The notes under the pieces were generated by a model. It did no database searches. It had not been told where the DNA came from and saw nothing but the letters and a program-made list of their open reading frames with translations. A DNA stretch of 64,000 bases from Rhodovulum sp. 12E13. GTDB lineage: Bacteria; Pseudomonadota; Alphaproteobacteria; Rhodobacterales; Rhodobacteraceae. The position numbers were made by a program, and so were the translations under genes. Location of the stretch: positions 210,041 to 274,040 of the forward strand of contig NZ_QPLK01000004.1 in NCBI RefSeq assembly GCF_003340565.1, given 5' to 3'. How positions within the stretch are numbered: the first letter of the stretch is position 1; each line of letters opens with the position of its first letter. Positions 46,263-56,937 of the stretch are shown in pieces.

Positions 46263-49200
46263 GTGTCGCCTCCCTCTTTCGGCAGACTGCGCTTGTCATC
46301 CGGCTTCCCCGGACGGCCGGACCCGCCATCGCGGAACTTGGCGAGCTGCTTCACGACGTGGGCGCGCGGGCCGAACATCGCCACGCCGCCTTCCTTCAGC
46401 ATCATGATCTTGTCGACCTCGCTCAGCAGCGCCGGCTTCTGGGTGATGACGACCACCGTGATGCCGTTGGATCGGGCATGGCGAATCGCGCGTGCGAGCG
46501 CCTTGTCGCCGGCGATGTCGAGGTTGGAGTTGGGCTCGTCGAGCACCAGCAGCCGCGGCTCGCCGAAGAAGGCGCGGGCCAGCGCGATCCGCTGCTTCTG
46601 CCCGCCCGAGAGCGGCGCGCCGTCGGGCGCCACGAAGGTCTCGTAGCCCTGCGGAAGCTGCGCGATCATGTCGTGCACGTCGGCCAGAACGGCGGCGCGG
46701 TGGATCTGCTCGTCGGTCGCGTCCGGCCGCATCCGGGCGATGTTGTCCTTGATCGTGCCGGGAAAGAGCTGCACGTCCTGCGGCAGGTAGCCGATGTTCT
46801 CGCCCAGCTGCCGCGGATCCCAGTTGCGCAGGTCCATCAGATCGAGCCGGACATTGCCCGAGGTGGGCAGGATCGAGCCGACCAGCATCTTCCCCAGCGT
46901 CGTCTTGCCCGCGCCCGAATTGCCGATGACGGCCAGCGTCTCGCCCGGCTCGAGCGAGAAGCTGATCGCGTTGAGCACGACCGACTTGGTGCCCTGCGGC
47001 ACGAAGAGCAGCCGCTCGACGTCGAGCTTGCCCTGCGGCTCGGGCAGGCGCAGGCGCTCGTAGCGGATGCCCGACCGCGTGAGCAGGTTGGTGATCCGCC
47101 CGTAGGCGGCGCGCGACAGCAGGAAGCCGTTCCAGCCCTCGATCGCCCCCTCGACGGGCGAGAGCGCGCGGCCGGCGATGATCGAGGCGGCGATGACCAT
47201 GCCGCCCGTCACCTCGCCGAGAATGGCCAGATAGGCCCCCCAGCCGAGCATCGCGATCTGGGTGAGCAGGCGCGTGCCCTTCGACACCATCGCCGAGATC
47301 ACGTTGCGATCCTGCGCCCGCACCTGCGCGGTCAGCGAGGCTGCCGTCTCGCGGCCCCAGAGCGTCACCGCCTCGGGGATCATGGCCAGCGCGTTGATGA
47401 TCTGGCTGTTGCGCGTCATCGAGTCGAGGTGAAGGTTGGCGCGCGACTGCTTGAGGTTGGCCTCGGCGAAGGGCGCCTCGGTCAGCCGCTGGTTGATCAG
47501 CGCGATGATCATCAGGATCACCGCCGTCGTCACCACGATGAAGCCCAGATGCGGGTGGACCAGGAAGATCGCCAGCATGAAAAGCGGCGCGAAGGGCACG
47601 TCGAGGAACGACAGCAGCGTGCCCGAGGTGAGAAAGCTGCGCACCTGCTGCAGGTCGCCCAACGTCTGGAACTCCTTGCCGGAGCCGTGCAGCGAGGCGC
47701 GGGCGGCCGCGCTGAGGATCGGGGCCCCGAGGCGGGCGGCGACCTCCACCGCCGTGCGCATGAGCATGAAGCGACGCACCCCGTCGAACGTGACCTGCAG
47801 GATCACCGCGCCCGCGATGACGACGGTCAGCATCACCAGGGTGTCGGTCGAGCGGCTTGTCAGCACCCGGTCGGAGATCTGGAACAGGTAGACCGGGATC
47901 GCCAGCAGCAGCAGGTTGACCGCGAATGTCATCACCATCACGAACGCCATGTTGAAGCGGACGGCGGCGACGCCCTCCTTGAGGCTGCGCTCGAAGCTTT
48001 CGGGCGTGGTGCGGCGGTGGAATCGCGCGCCGCCGCCGCCACCCCCGCCGCCGCCGCCCTTGCCGCCGCCGCCCGGCGGGGCGGGCGGGGCGCCGCCGGT
48101 CTCCTTGCGGCGGGGCACGAGATCACCCTCGACGGTCGCTCCCATCCCGCCGATGCGGGGCATGTCGAGCGGGGTGGGCGGCGCCTTGGCCTCGCTGCGA
48201 GGCGTCGTGTCGTCGGGCGCGTGCCCGGGCTTGTCCCCGGGGGCGCGCGCCTCGGGCGCGGCGTCGGCATGCGCCGAAGCGTCGGCCCCGGCGGCTTCGC
48301 TCGCGCGAGCGTCAGAACGGTGGGCGTGCGGGTGCCTCGCGCCCGCGTTGCGAGCGATGCCGCCCGCTTCCGTCGGGGCCTGCCGTCGGCCCTCGGCACC
48401 ACCAGCGTCGGGTTTCGTGTCACCCCCCGCGGCAGATCCGGGTTCGGGGTCGAAGGCCCCGGCCTGCCGGGCCTCGGGGCGCCGATGCGGTGGGTCAACG
48501 GCAGCAGCGGCGCTTGTCTCGGCGCGGTCTTCGTTGAGCGGGGCGGTCGTTGCCTGCCCCGCGGTTCGCTGCGGGGCTTCAGGCCGCCGATGCGGTGTCG
48601 CCGTGGCGGGATCGGCGTTCATTCGCGCGCGGGCCTCGGTCGGCGGGGCGGTTTCTGCCGGCCGCTCCTGTGCCAGCGGGGTGTCGGCCCGCACGGGCGC
48701 CGGGCGAGGTAGCCTCGCCGCGTGCCGGGTGGCGCGGGCGGCCTGCAAGGCCCGTCCGGCCTGTGGCTTCGGCAGGTCGGCAGCCCCGCCGATACCGGGT
48801 GCGATGTCGGTTTCGCCTTCGGCGCCGGGCTGCTGCCGGGCAGCACCGGCGAGGGCGCCGGGCGATGCCTCGGCTGCGGGTGCCGCGCCGGCCGGCGCGA
48901 CCGTCTGATCGGGTGCGCCTCGGTGCGCCGGGCCGGCCGGTCTGGCCCCATCGACGCCGCGGCCACGCAGCCGCGCCGCGGCGCATTCGGCCGCGGCGCG
49001 TGCCGCCGCTCCCGCCGCGCTGGCCTCCGCCGCCATCAGACGGGCCGCCGCGCTCGCCCGGGTCCCCTCGGCTTTCGTTGCATCCTCGCTCCAGCGCCGG
49101 TGTGCGCCAAGGCGTTGCGGCTCCCACGGGCGGTGGGAGAACAGGTCGCGCCCGTCGAGGCCACGCCAGTCGCGGCGCGCGGCCGGGCTGCCGCCGGTCC

Positions 49201-49264
49201 CCTGCCAGTCGCCCTCCGCCCGAACGGCGCCGTCCGTGGCTTCGTCGTCTCTGAGGTCTCTCAT
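46259..49264 (-). CDS. Type I secretion ABC permease/ATPase with long disordered N-terminal extension (copy 1)
   Basis: 1001 residues, about 400 more than usual. Residues 1-410 are Ala/Pro/Arg/Asp/Glu-rich without hydrophobic segments and end in a polyglycine run. The membrane domain (FNMAFVMVMTFAVNLLLL onward) is PrtD-like, and the nucleotide-binding domain has VIGNSGAGKTTLGK, YLPQDVQLF, LSGGQKQRIALARA and LLVLDEPNSNLD. The H-loop reads VVITQKP, with Gln (about residue 942) in place of His. No C39 peptidase domain. It exports a substrate, presumably one of the two upstream gene products, in one step. Confidence 0.9.
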   Translation of the reverse strand: MRDLRDDEATDGAVRAEGDWQGTGGSPAARRDWRGLDGRDLFSHRPWEPQRLGAHRRWSEDATKAEGTRASAAARLMAAEASAAGAAARAAAECAAARLRGRGVDGARPAGPAHRGAPDQTVAPAGAAPAAEASPGALAGAARQQPGAEGETDIAPGIGGAADLPKPQAGRALQAARATRHAARLPRPAPVRADTPLAQERPAETAPPTEARARMNADPATATPHRRPEAPQRTAGQATTAPLNEDRAETSAAAAVDPPHRRPEARQAGAFDPEPGSAAGGDTKPDAGGAEGRRQAPTEAGGIARNAGARHPHAHRSDARASEAAGADASAHADAAPEARAPGDKPGHAPDDTTPRSEAKAPPTPLDMPRIGGMGATVEGDLVPRRKETGGAPPAPPGGGGKGGGGGGGGGGARFHRRTTPESFERSLKEGVAAVRFNMAFVMVMTFAVNLLLLAIPVYLFQISDRVLTSRSTDTLVMLTVVIAGAVILQVTFDGVRRFMLMRTAVEVAARLGAPILSAAARASLHGSGKEFQTLGDLQQVRSFLTSGTLLSFLDVPFAPLFMLAIFLVHPHLGFIVVTTAVILMIIALINQRLTEAPFAEANLKQSRANLHLDSMTRNSQIINALAMIPEAVTLWGRETAASLTAQVRAQDRNVISAMVSKGTRLLTQIAMLGWGAYLAILGEVTGGMVIAASIIAGRALSPVEGAIEGWNGFLLSRAAYGRITNLLTRSGIRYERLRLPEPQGKLDVERLLFVPQGTKSVVLNAISFSLEPGETLAVIGNSGAGKTTLGKMLVGSILPTSGNVRLDLMDLRNWDPRQLGENIGYLPQDVQLFPGTIKDNIARMRPDATDEQIHRAAVLADVHDMIAQLPQGYETFVAPDGAPLSGGQKQRIALARAFFGEPRLLVLDEPNSNLDIAGDKALARAIRHARSNGITVVVITQKPALLSEVDKIMMLKEGGVAMFGPRAHVVKQLAKFRDGGSGRPGKPDDKRSLPKEGGDT

Positions 49265-49295
49265 GGCTTCCTCCCCCGAAAAGCCGTGTGGAAGA

Positions 49296-51569
49296 TCAGG
49301 ACAGCATCACCTGCATGATGTCGGCCGGGGGCCCCGCATCCCCCAGATTGGCCATTGCCAGGTGCGCTTCGGTGTCGATGCCGCCGAGCGCGCCGAACTG
49401 CGCGTCGAGCATGCCGTCGGCGAGGAAGGCCACCGCCTCGCTCGCCAGCCCCGACGGCGAGGGCGGCCCCGCGCCGCCCGCTCCGCCGGGATCGTGGAAA
49501 TCCACGAACTCCGCCTGGTGAAGGAAGGCGTCGGTGTAGAGGTCGCCCCCCGCCATCACGACCGAGTCCATCCCGATGTCGACCGTCGCCGCCGTGTTGG
49601 CGACCATGTTGGCCCCGGTGATCGCGCCCGCCGCGCCCGCCCCGGCGACGAGGTCGGCATCGGACAGGACGGTGGTCTGCTTGACCGCGTGCACGTTGAC
49701 GAGGTCGCCCGAGACGTGGAGCACGCGCACGACGTCGAGGTCGGCCAGAGCGGGCACGGACAGGATCGGGTCGAGCCGGGGCGCGTCGGGGTCGAAGTCG
49801 GCCAGCATCTCCTTCAGCTCGCCGGTCAACGCGCTGAAGCTGTCGAGCGAGCTGTGCACGATATCGGCGGTGTTCGACACGACATTGCCGTGGCTCCCCG
49901 GCCCGAGCACCGTCTCGGCGGGCGTCTGGGGCGCCGCCGCGGCCTCGGCGGGCGCGGGGTCGGGCGCGGCGGCCTCTCCGCCGGGCAGCGTGTCGACGCC
50001 TGCACCGGCGGTGCTCGTGCCCGGTGCCGTCGTCGCGTCGATCGCGGCGCCGGCGGGCAGGGCGGCAGGAGAGGCAGGGCCGGCGGCGCCCGCCCCGCCC
50101 GGCCCATCGGAATCTGACGCCGCCTCCGCGTACGGGGACTTGGGGAAGGCGGAGGCGGCGGGCGCGACCAAAAGGCCGTCACCGGGGTCACCTTCGCCTG
50201 CAGGGGATGGCGAAGGTGTCTGTGCGCCGGATGCGGCCGTCGGGGCCTGCACCAGGTCGACGTCGAAAAGCGCGGCAGTCTGCGCGGTGGCGAACACGCT
50301 CACCATGTCGCCGCCCACGAGGATCAGGTCGAACGCCATCCCGGAGGTCGCGAGCTGCTCCAGGTTGAGCAGCTGGTTGTCGCCGGTGAGCACCCACGAG
50401 CCGCCGCCGGAGAGCGTCACGGCGTCGCCGTCGTCGCCGGCGTTGACCTGCGATGTCCAGCTGTAGTTGACGAGGTCGCCCGTGATCCTCGACAGGATCA
50501 CCGTCTCTGGCAGCCGGTCGGTCTCGCCCAGCTCAGGCGTCTCGACGATCTGCGCGCCCGGAGTCAGCCGTGCGGCGTTCTGCACGAGGTTGCCGCCCTC
50601 GGCGCCTGCCGCCGCGGCGCCGAACCGGTCGTCGGCGAGCACCGCGACCTGGCTCACCAGGTCGAGCGAGATCGCGTCGCCCCCCACGAGGATCAGCGGC
50701 GCGTCGACCCGGACGTGGCTGCCCACGGCGACATTCATCGCCACGTTGCCCCCGGTGATCGCGCCGACCGACCCGTCGCCGATAGTGAAGAATGGCGCCG
50801 GCATGCCCGGTAACCAGGTCTGCTCGACCTCGGGCAGGCGGGGCGCGGCGTCGGAGAGCTTCGGCATCCGCTCGGCCGCCTCTCCGTCGACGAAGGTGCC
50901 GAAGGCGCCCGGGCCGGTGACGGTGAAGGTCTCGCCATGCGCTGCCGCTGCCTCGGCCCGCTCGGCGAAGCGGGTCACGGCGAGCGCCAGCCCCTCGGCG
51001 GCGATCTCGGTCGTGCCCGAGGGCAGGGCCCACGCCGCGAGATCGAGCGGCTGCAGCGCCTCGGCTTTCTGCGTCAGGGCCTCCAGCCGCGGCGCCTGCC
51101 ACAGGCGCCAGGCCGCGACCGCCTCGGGCGAGACGTCGAGCACGTCGCGGTCGGACAGTCCGTTGATCTGCCAGGTGAGCGTCGCGACAGAGCCGGGCGG
51201 CGGCGCCAGAAGGAAGAACTGGCCGGGCGGCGGCAGGACCGGGAGCAGGAGGGGCTCGGGCACCGGCGGCAGCGACAGGCCGGGGCCGAACAGGGCGACG
51301 TCGCCCGGCGGGGGCAGGGGCAGGGTGCGCGGCAGGAGCGGCACTCCGCCGCCGTCCGAGGCGGGGATCCCGCCGCCATCGGGCGTGTAGCCCTGCGGGC
51401 CGTAGAGGAAGCGGTAGATCGTCCCCGGAAACAGGAGGGGATCGAGTTCGGGGTCGGTCAGCGGGGGGGCGAACGCGTCGTAGATGGGGGCCGGTCGGCC
51501 CGCGCCTTCCGTGGCGAGGAAGAGCCCGATGAAATGGGCGATCTCTTCTGTCACTCGATCGAAGGACAT
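49296..51569 (-). CDS. Large repeat protein, putative type I secretion substrate
   Basis: 757 residues, acidic, no N-terminal signal peptide. The N-terminal third is Pro-rich (LPRTLPLPPPGDVALFGPG). The rest contains repeated units of the form hhhGGDhhs-x6-Q-x-hhh-x-D and GNhV-N-A: LILVGGDAISLDLVSQVAVL, RITGDLVNYSWTSQVN, LILVGGDMVSVFATAQTAAL, HVSGDLVNVHAVKQTTVL and VMAGGDLYTDAFLHQAEF. An Ala/Pro-rich linker splits the repeats. No RTX nonapeptides. Only 31 bp upstream of the secretion ATPase gene. I do not recognise a named family. Confidence 0.65.
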   Translation of the reverse strand: MSFDRVTEEIAHFIGLFLATEGAGRPAPIYDAFAPPLTDPELDPLLFPGTIYRFLYGPQGYTPDGGGIPASDGGGVPLLPRTLPLPPPGDVALFGPGLSLPPVPEPLLLPVLPPPGQFFLLAPPPGSVATLTWQINGLSDRDVLDVSPEAVAAWRLWQAPRLEALTQKAEALQPLDLAAWALPSGTTEIAAEGLALAVTRFAERAEAAAAHGETFTVTGPGAFGTFVDGEAAERMPKLSDAAPRLPEVEQTWLPGMPAPFFTIGDGSVGAITGGNVAMNVAVGSHVRVDAPLILVGGDAISLDLVSQVAVLADDRFGAAAAGAEGGNLVQNAARLTPGAQIVETPELGETDRLPETVILSRITGDLVNYSWTSQVNAGDDGDAVTLSGGGSWVLTGDNQLLNLEQLATSGMAFDLILVGGDMVSVFATAQTAALFDVDLVQAPTAASGAQTPSPSPAGEGDPGDGLLVAPAASAFPKSPYAEAASDSDGPGGAGAAGPASPAALPAGAAIDATTAPGTSTAGAGVDTLPGGEAAAPDPAPAEAAAAPQTPAETVLGPGSHGNVVSNTADIVHSSLDSFSALTGELKEMLADFDPDAPRLDPILSVPALADLDVVRVLHVSGDLVNVHAVKQTTVLSDADLVAGAGAAGAITGANMVANTAATVDIGMDSVVMAGGDLYTDAFLHQAEFVDFHDPGGAGGAGPPSPSGLASEAVAFLADGMLDAQFGALGGIDTEAHLAMANLGDAGPPADIMQVMLS

Positions 51570-51729
51570 GGCGCGCCTGAACTATCCCCCGGCCCGGCCG
51601 GGAAGTCGGGGCCCGCGCGGCGGTTGCCGCCACGCGGGCCCTTGGCGTCTCGGGCGGGGGGCCGGATCGCCCGGCCTTGCCCCGCATGGTGCAGGCGCGG
51701 GCGCATCGAGCGCCCGCGCCGGAGTGGCA

Positions 51730-53115
<1,386 letters not shown>

Positions 53116-53681
53116 CGGTGCTTTCGCCCGAAGAGCCCGCAATTCATCTGCAACGCGGCGCCCTCGGCGCGGTTTCGATCGCGGGCGGCGTTTGCCGCCG
53201 GCCCGCACGCCCGATTTCGCCGGGCGCAATCGAAAGGTGCGGCGAGAGGCCAATTCACGATAGCTGCACGAAAGGTTTATCACCGTTCGGGCAGTCTCGG
53301 GCGGCGCGCGCCCCGCGCCATGCGCGGAGGGGGCCGTCGCGGGCCCGACGGTCGCGCATCGTCCGGTCAGGGCGGCGCTCGCGGACGGGTGACGGCCCTG
53401 GGCACGCGCCGCGGCGCTGTGCAGCCTGGCAGCGGCCGGGCCCGGCGTCGCGGAGCCCCCTACACCGAAAGGTTAACGCGACCTGTCACAAGGGTTAACC
53501 CAAGGTAATTTTCTTGCTTTCGTTACATTGTTATGCTCTACTCAACCTGCACAAGCAGACAGCTCCAAGAGCATAACACTCTGGCAAGGCAGAAATTTCT
53601 GGCGTGCCAGTCGTGGGCTTCCAAGGGGCGGGCGACCTGTCGATCAGTGAGTATGGTAGCGCATCAGGGGGGATTGATGCC
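53116..53681. promoter_or_regulatory. Divergent promoter region of the secretion locus
   Basis: 566 bp separate the acidic-protein gene (minus) from the LuxR-type gene (plus). The part at 53460-53600 is strikingly AT-rich for this genome and is the likely promoter area. Two GTTAAC palindromes at 53472-53477 and 53494-53499 are spaced 22 bp centre to centre, two helical turns, and are candidate operator half-sites for the LuxR-type product. Nothing else was recognised in the GC-rich remainder. Confidence 0.5.
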
Positions 53682-54335
53682 GTGTCCGCGTTTCAGATCA
53701 AGGTCGTCGGCCAGGGGCTGACATTGACGTCGTCCTACCGGGCGATCATCGGGGCCGAGTTTGCCGAGATCGACGTTGTCGACTGCGGCAGCCTTGCCGA
53801 GGCCGCTGCGGCCGAACCGGCGCAGCGCGGGCTATGGCTGCTCGAGGAGGAGGTGCTGTGGCCGGAGCCGGACAAGCTGTTGACGGAGCTCGACAAGTGG
53901 CCCGCCCAGCGGGTCGCCGTGGCCTATACCGATGCAAAGCGAGCCGCCGCTCTCTTCGCCGAGGTCCAGCGACGACACGATGTCGGCCGGTTCAGCTTCC
54001 TGCCGATGGACGTGCGGCTCGATTGCTGGGTCGCCATCCTGCGCCTGCTGACGCTGGGGCACGGATACATCCCGGCCGACCTCGTCATGTCGCGGCCCTT
54101 GCCCTGCAAGCAGACGTTCGCGCCGCGGCTCTCGTCGCTCACGCCACGCGAATCCGAGATCCTTCACCTCGCCTCGGAGGGCAAGCAGAACAAGGTGATC
54201 GCCTTCGACCTCGGGGTGTCGGAGCATACGGTCAAGCTGCACATGCACCACCTGATCCAGAAGCTGGGCGTCCGTAACCGGACCGAGGCTGTGGGCCGCT
54301 ACCTGCAGACCTCGAACGATTCGGTGCATCCATGA
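53682..54335 (+). CDS. LuxR/CsgD-type transcriptional regulator
   Basis: 217 residues from the GTG at 53682, behind AGGGGGGATTG; the same frame could start at GTG 53604 but without a ribosome binding site. The N-terminal 130 residues resemble a degenerate receiver domain (FQIKVVGQGLTLTSSYRAII) without the phosphorylatable aspartate cluster. The C-terminal HTH is typical: LTPRESEILHLASEGKQNKV, DLGVSEHTVKLHMHHLIQKL. Such regulators often control surface and biofilm genes. Position between two secretion operons suggests it controls both. Confidence 0.85.
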   Translation: MSAFQIKVVGQGLTLTSSYRAIIGAEFAEIDVVDCGSLAEAAAAEPAQRGLWLLEEEVLWPEPDKLLTELDKWPAQRVAVAYTDAKRAAALFAEVQRRHDVGRFSFLPMDVRLDCWVAILRLLTLGHGYIPADLVMSRPLPCKQTFAPRLSSLTPRESEILHLASEGKQNKVIAFDLGVSEHTVKLHMHHLIQKLGVRNRTEAVGRYLQTSNDSVHP

Positions 54336-54850
54336 TCCACCCCGCGCCGATCGACGCGCCGGGCGAAGCCGACCCCTTCTCGCGCCTCCTGACGCGCGTG
54401 GGGCGGCTCAACTATACCTGGACGAACACCGAGAGCCTGCTGATCCACCTGATCGCCGGCCTCGCGCGGACGGATACCGAGACGGCGCTGGTGATCTTCC
54501 TGACGCTCAACACCACGCGCGCGCGGGTCGACCTGGTGGAGCGGCTGAGCAAGCTCGAGCGCACGCCGCCCGATGTGCGGCGCGAGGTTCTGCGGGCCAC
54601 GAAGGGGCTGATGCGGCACTCGCCCCTGCGGAACCGCTACAACCATTGCATCTACGCCTTCGACCGGCAGGCGGGCACGGCGCAGACCATCCTGATGCGC
54701 ATCGCCGATCGCAAGGACCGGCTCAAGATCGGCGAGACGGCGCAGATCGACGAAACGGCGCTCACGGATGTCGACGCCGCGGTCGAGGCGCTGAACGCGG
54801 TAAATCGAGAAATCTGGGATATCGTCATCAGGCACGATTTTCCCAGGTAA
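54332..54850 (+). CDS. Conserved hypothetical protein co-transcribed with the LuxR-type gene
   Basis: 172 residues, start overlapping the regulator stop (ATGA). Mostly helical: LLTRVGRLNYTWTNTESLLIHLI, ARVDLVERLSKLE, RHSPLRNRYNHCIYAFD, and a C-terminal helix LNAVNREIWDIVI. No signal peptide, membrane helix or catalytic motif recognised. Coupling to the LuxR gene suggests a modulator or partner of it. Confidence 0.65.
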   Translation: MIHPAPIDAPGEADPFSRLLTRVGRLNYTWTNTESLLIHLIAGLARTDTETALVIFLTLNTTRARVDLVERLSKLERTPPDVRREVLRATKGLMRHSPLRNRYNHCIYAFDRQAGTAQTILMRIADRKDRLKIGETAQIDETALTDVDAAVEALNAVNREIWDIVIRHDFPR

Positions 54851-55071
54851 TGATCGGGGCGCCTCTGGCGCCCATTTTCCGGCGGATCGACGCCGGATTT
54901 ACGGCAGGCCAGCCCGGGTCTGCCCTGCGCGATTCCCGATTTCGCGCCGCTTCCGAAACGTGCTCCTGATCTCGAATTTCCCTCCGGGCGGCATTCCGCG
55001 ATGCCGGGAAACGTGGTAATTTGCCGAGTCGGTGGAAGTGTCTTCGTAATTCGTCGTGTGGGGATCAGGAA

Positions 55072-56892
55072 ATGCCGGTAACGGTGCTCGAAAGGCGTCG
55101 CCTCGACCGGGCGAAGGCGGCGTTCGCGACGCGCCGCGTGGATTACGCGCGCGTTCGCACTCTGTTGACCGGCGATATCCGGCCGCATTCCGGCGACATC
55201 GTGCTGGCGCGGGTCGACGAGATCGGCAAGCAGGCGCGGCTGGAGCTCGCCAGCGGCCGCCGGGCGGTGATGTTCCCGGGCGACGAGATTCTCGTCGCCT
55301 ACGGCAACCGCTACGCCCCCGACCAGTACGAGGCCATCGTCGGCCTCGATCTGGCGCCCTGCGACCTCGTCGCGGCGGGGGGCGTCGCCGCCATCGAGAT
55401 CGCCCGCCACCGCCGCATGATCCACCCGACGCGGATCACCCCGATCGGGCTGGCGGCCGATGCCGAGGGCCGGCGGCTCAACCTGATGGACTTTCGCGCC
55501 GAGGCGTCGGACGCGCTGCCGCGCATCCCCGCGATCCTGTCGCTCGGCACCTCGATGAACGCGGGCAAGTCGCTCGCCGCCGCCTCGATGGTGCGCGGCT
55601 TCCGCCGGCTCGGGCACCGCGTCGCCGCGCTCAAGATCACCGGCACCGGCTCGGGCGGCGACCTGTGGATCGTGGGCGACGCCGGCGCCGAACTGGCGGC
55701 CGACTTTACCGATGCCGGCTTCCCCAGCACGTATCTTGTCGCGATCCCCGATCTCGAGCGCGCCGCGTGGCGCCTGATGAACCTCGCGGCCGAGACCGGC
55801 TGCGACCTTGCCGTGATCGAGATCGCCGACGGGCTGCAGCAGCTCGAGACGGCGGCGCTGATCCGCAGCGAGGCGATCCGGCGGGTCACGCTGGGCACGC
55901 TGTTCTCGGCCTACGACTCGATGGGGGCGATGTCGGGGGTCGCCACCTTGCGCGAGGCCGGGCACGACCTCGTGGGCCTGAGCGGCCGGATCGGCCTGTC
56001 GCCGCTCGGTGTGCGCGAGGCCGAGGCCGCCACGGGGCTGCGCTACTTCTCGCCGTGGCACCTGCAGGAGGGGGGGCTGGTGCCGCTTTTGCGCGAGCGG
56101 GCCGCCGAGAAACTCTGGGCCGCGCCCGACGGCATGGCCGACGCGCTGAGACGGCTCGCCGGGCCACTCGCCCCGGCGGGCGGCGCGCCTGCCTCGCGAC
56201 ACCGGCGCGGCAGCGCGGCTGGGTTGCCCGACGGGGCCGTGGCCGGGGTGCGGCAGGTGCTGCACCTCGTGGCGGGGTTCATCGTAGAAGCCGACCTGCG
56301 CCGCTACCTGCCCGCCGAGGGCGAGGCCGCCGCGCCGGGCGGTGCGCCGTCACGCAGGGTGCAGCACCGCATCTGGTCGAGCGGGCTCGGCATGATCCAC
56401 GTTCTCGTGCCGCGCCTCGCCCAGGGCACCTATCGGCCGCGCTTTCTCGGACAGGTGCTCGCGCCCGACCTCGTGCTTTCGGTGATCGAGGGGCTCGGCC
56501 AGCCGCAGGGCGACGGCGCCCTGAGGCGGCTGGTGGTCATGCTGGGCGGAGCGGAGTTCGAGCGGATCGACCTGCGCCCCCTGCGCGCCGGCATCGCCGA
56601 GATCTGCGAGCGCAACGGCCTCGCCCCGCGGGCGGAAGACGAGAGACCCGCGCTCACGATCGACCAGCTCGACCTGTTCGAGACCGGGGAGGAGGCGGGC
56701 GAAGATGGCTTCGGTCTCGTCGTGGGCGGCGAGGGGCGCCACGGCCACGCCGCCACGAACGAGACGGGCTGGGGCGAGACGGGCTGGGACGATCCGGGCT
56801 GGGACATTCGCGCCGAGGGCGACGGCGACCCGGCCGACGGCGCGTCGCACCCGCTGCTGCCGGGCGGGGCCTATGCCGTGCAGGGGGGCTGA
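55072..56892 (+). CDS. P-loop NTPase with DUF1611-like core, in secretion operon
   Basis: 606 residues from ATG 55072 (MPVTVLERR). An N-terminal domain of about 150 residues precedes a nucleotide-binding core: ILSLGTSMNAGKSLAAASMV is a P-loop of the MinD/dethiobiotin-synthetase type (GTSMNAGKS), then KITGTGSGGDLW and DLAVIEIADGLQQLET (Walker B-like). I see resemblance to DUF1611/DgcN-type proteins but cannot confirm it. The last 70 residues are acidic and Gly/Trp-rich with GWGETGWDDPGWD repeats. It lies 45 bp before the second transporter gene. Function unknown. Confidence 0.65.
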   Translation: MPVTVLERRRLDRAKAAFATRRVDYARVRTLLTGDIRPHSGDIVLARVDEIGKQARLELASGRRAVMFPGDEILVAYGNRYAPDQYEAIVGLDLAPCDLVAAGGVAAIEIARHRRMIHPTRITPIGLAADAEGRRLNLMDFRAEASDALPRIPAILSLGTSMNAGKSLAAASMVRGFRRLGHRVAALKITGTGSGGDLWIVGDAGAELAADFTDAGFPSTYLVAIPDLERAAWRLMNLAAETGCDLAVIEIADGLQQLETAALIRSEAIRRVTLGTLFSAYDSMGAMSGVATLREAGHDLVGLSGRIGLSPLGVREAEAATGLRYFSPWHLQEGGLVPLLRERAAEKLWAAPDGMADALRRLAGPLAPAGGAPASRHRRGSAAGLPDGAVAGVRQVLHLVAGFIVEADLRRYLPAEGEAAAPGGAPSRRVQHRIWSSGLGMIHVLVPRLAQGTYRPRFLGQVLAPDLVLSVIEGLGQPQGDGALRRLVVMLGGAEFERIDLRPLRAGIAEICERNGLAPRAEDERPALTIDQLDLFETGEEAGEDGFGLVVGGEGRHGHAATNETGWGETGWDDPGWDIRAEGDGDPADGASHPLLPGGAYAVQGG

Positions 56893-56937
56893 GGGGCGCC
56901 GGGCGACACATCGAGCGGGGCGGAAAGGAAAGGACGG

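Noticed and set aside
46133..48712. Long plus-strand frame opposite the secretion ATPase and adaptor
   Set aside because: Translation is His/Arg/Gly-rich without any domain; the minus strand carries clear ABC and HlyD motifs.
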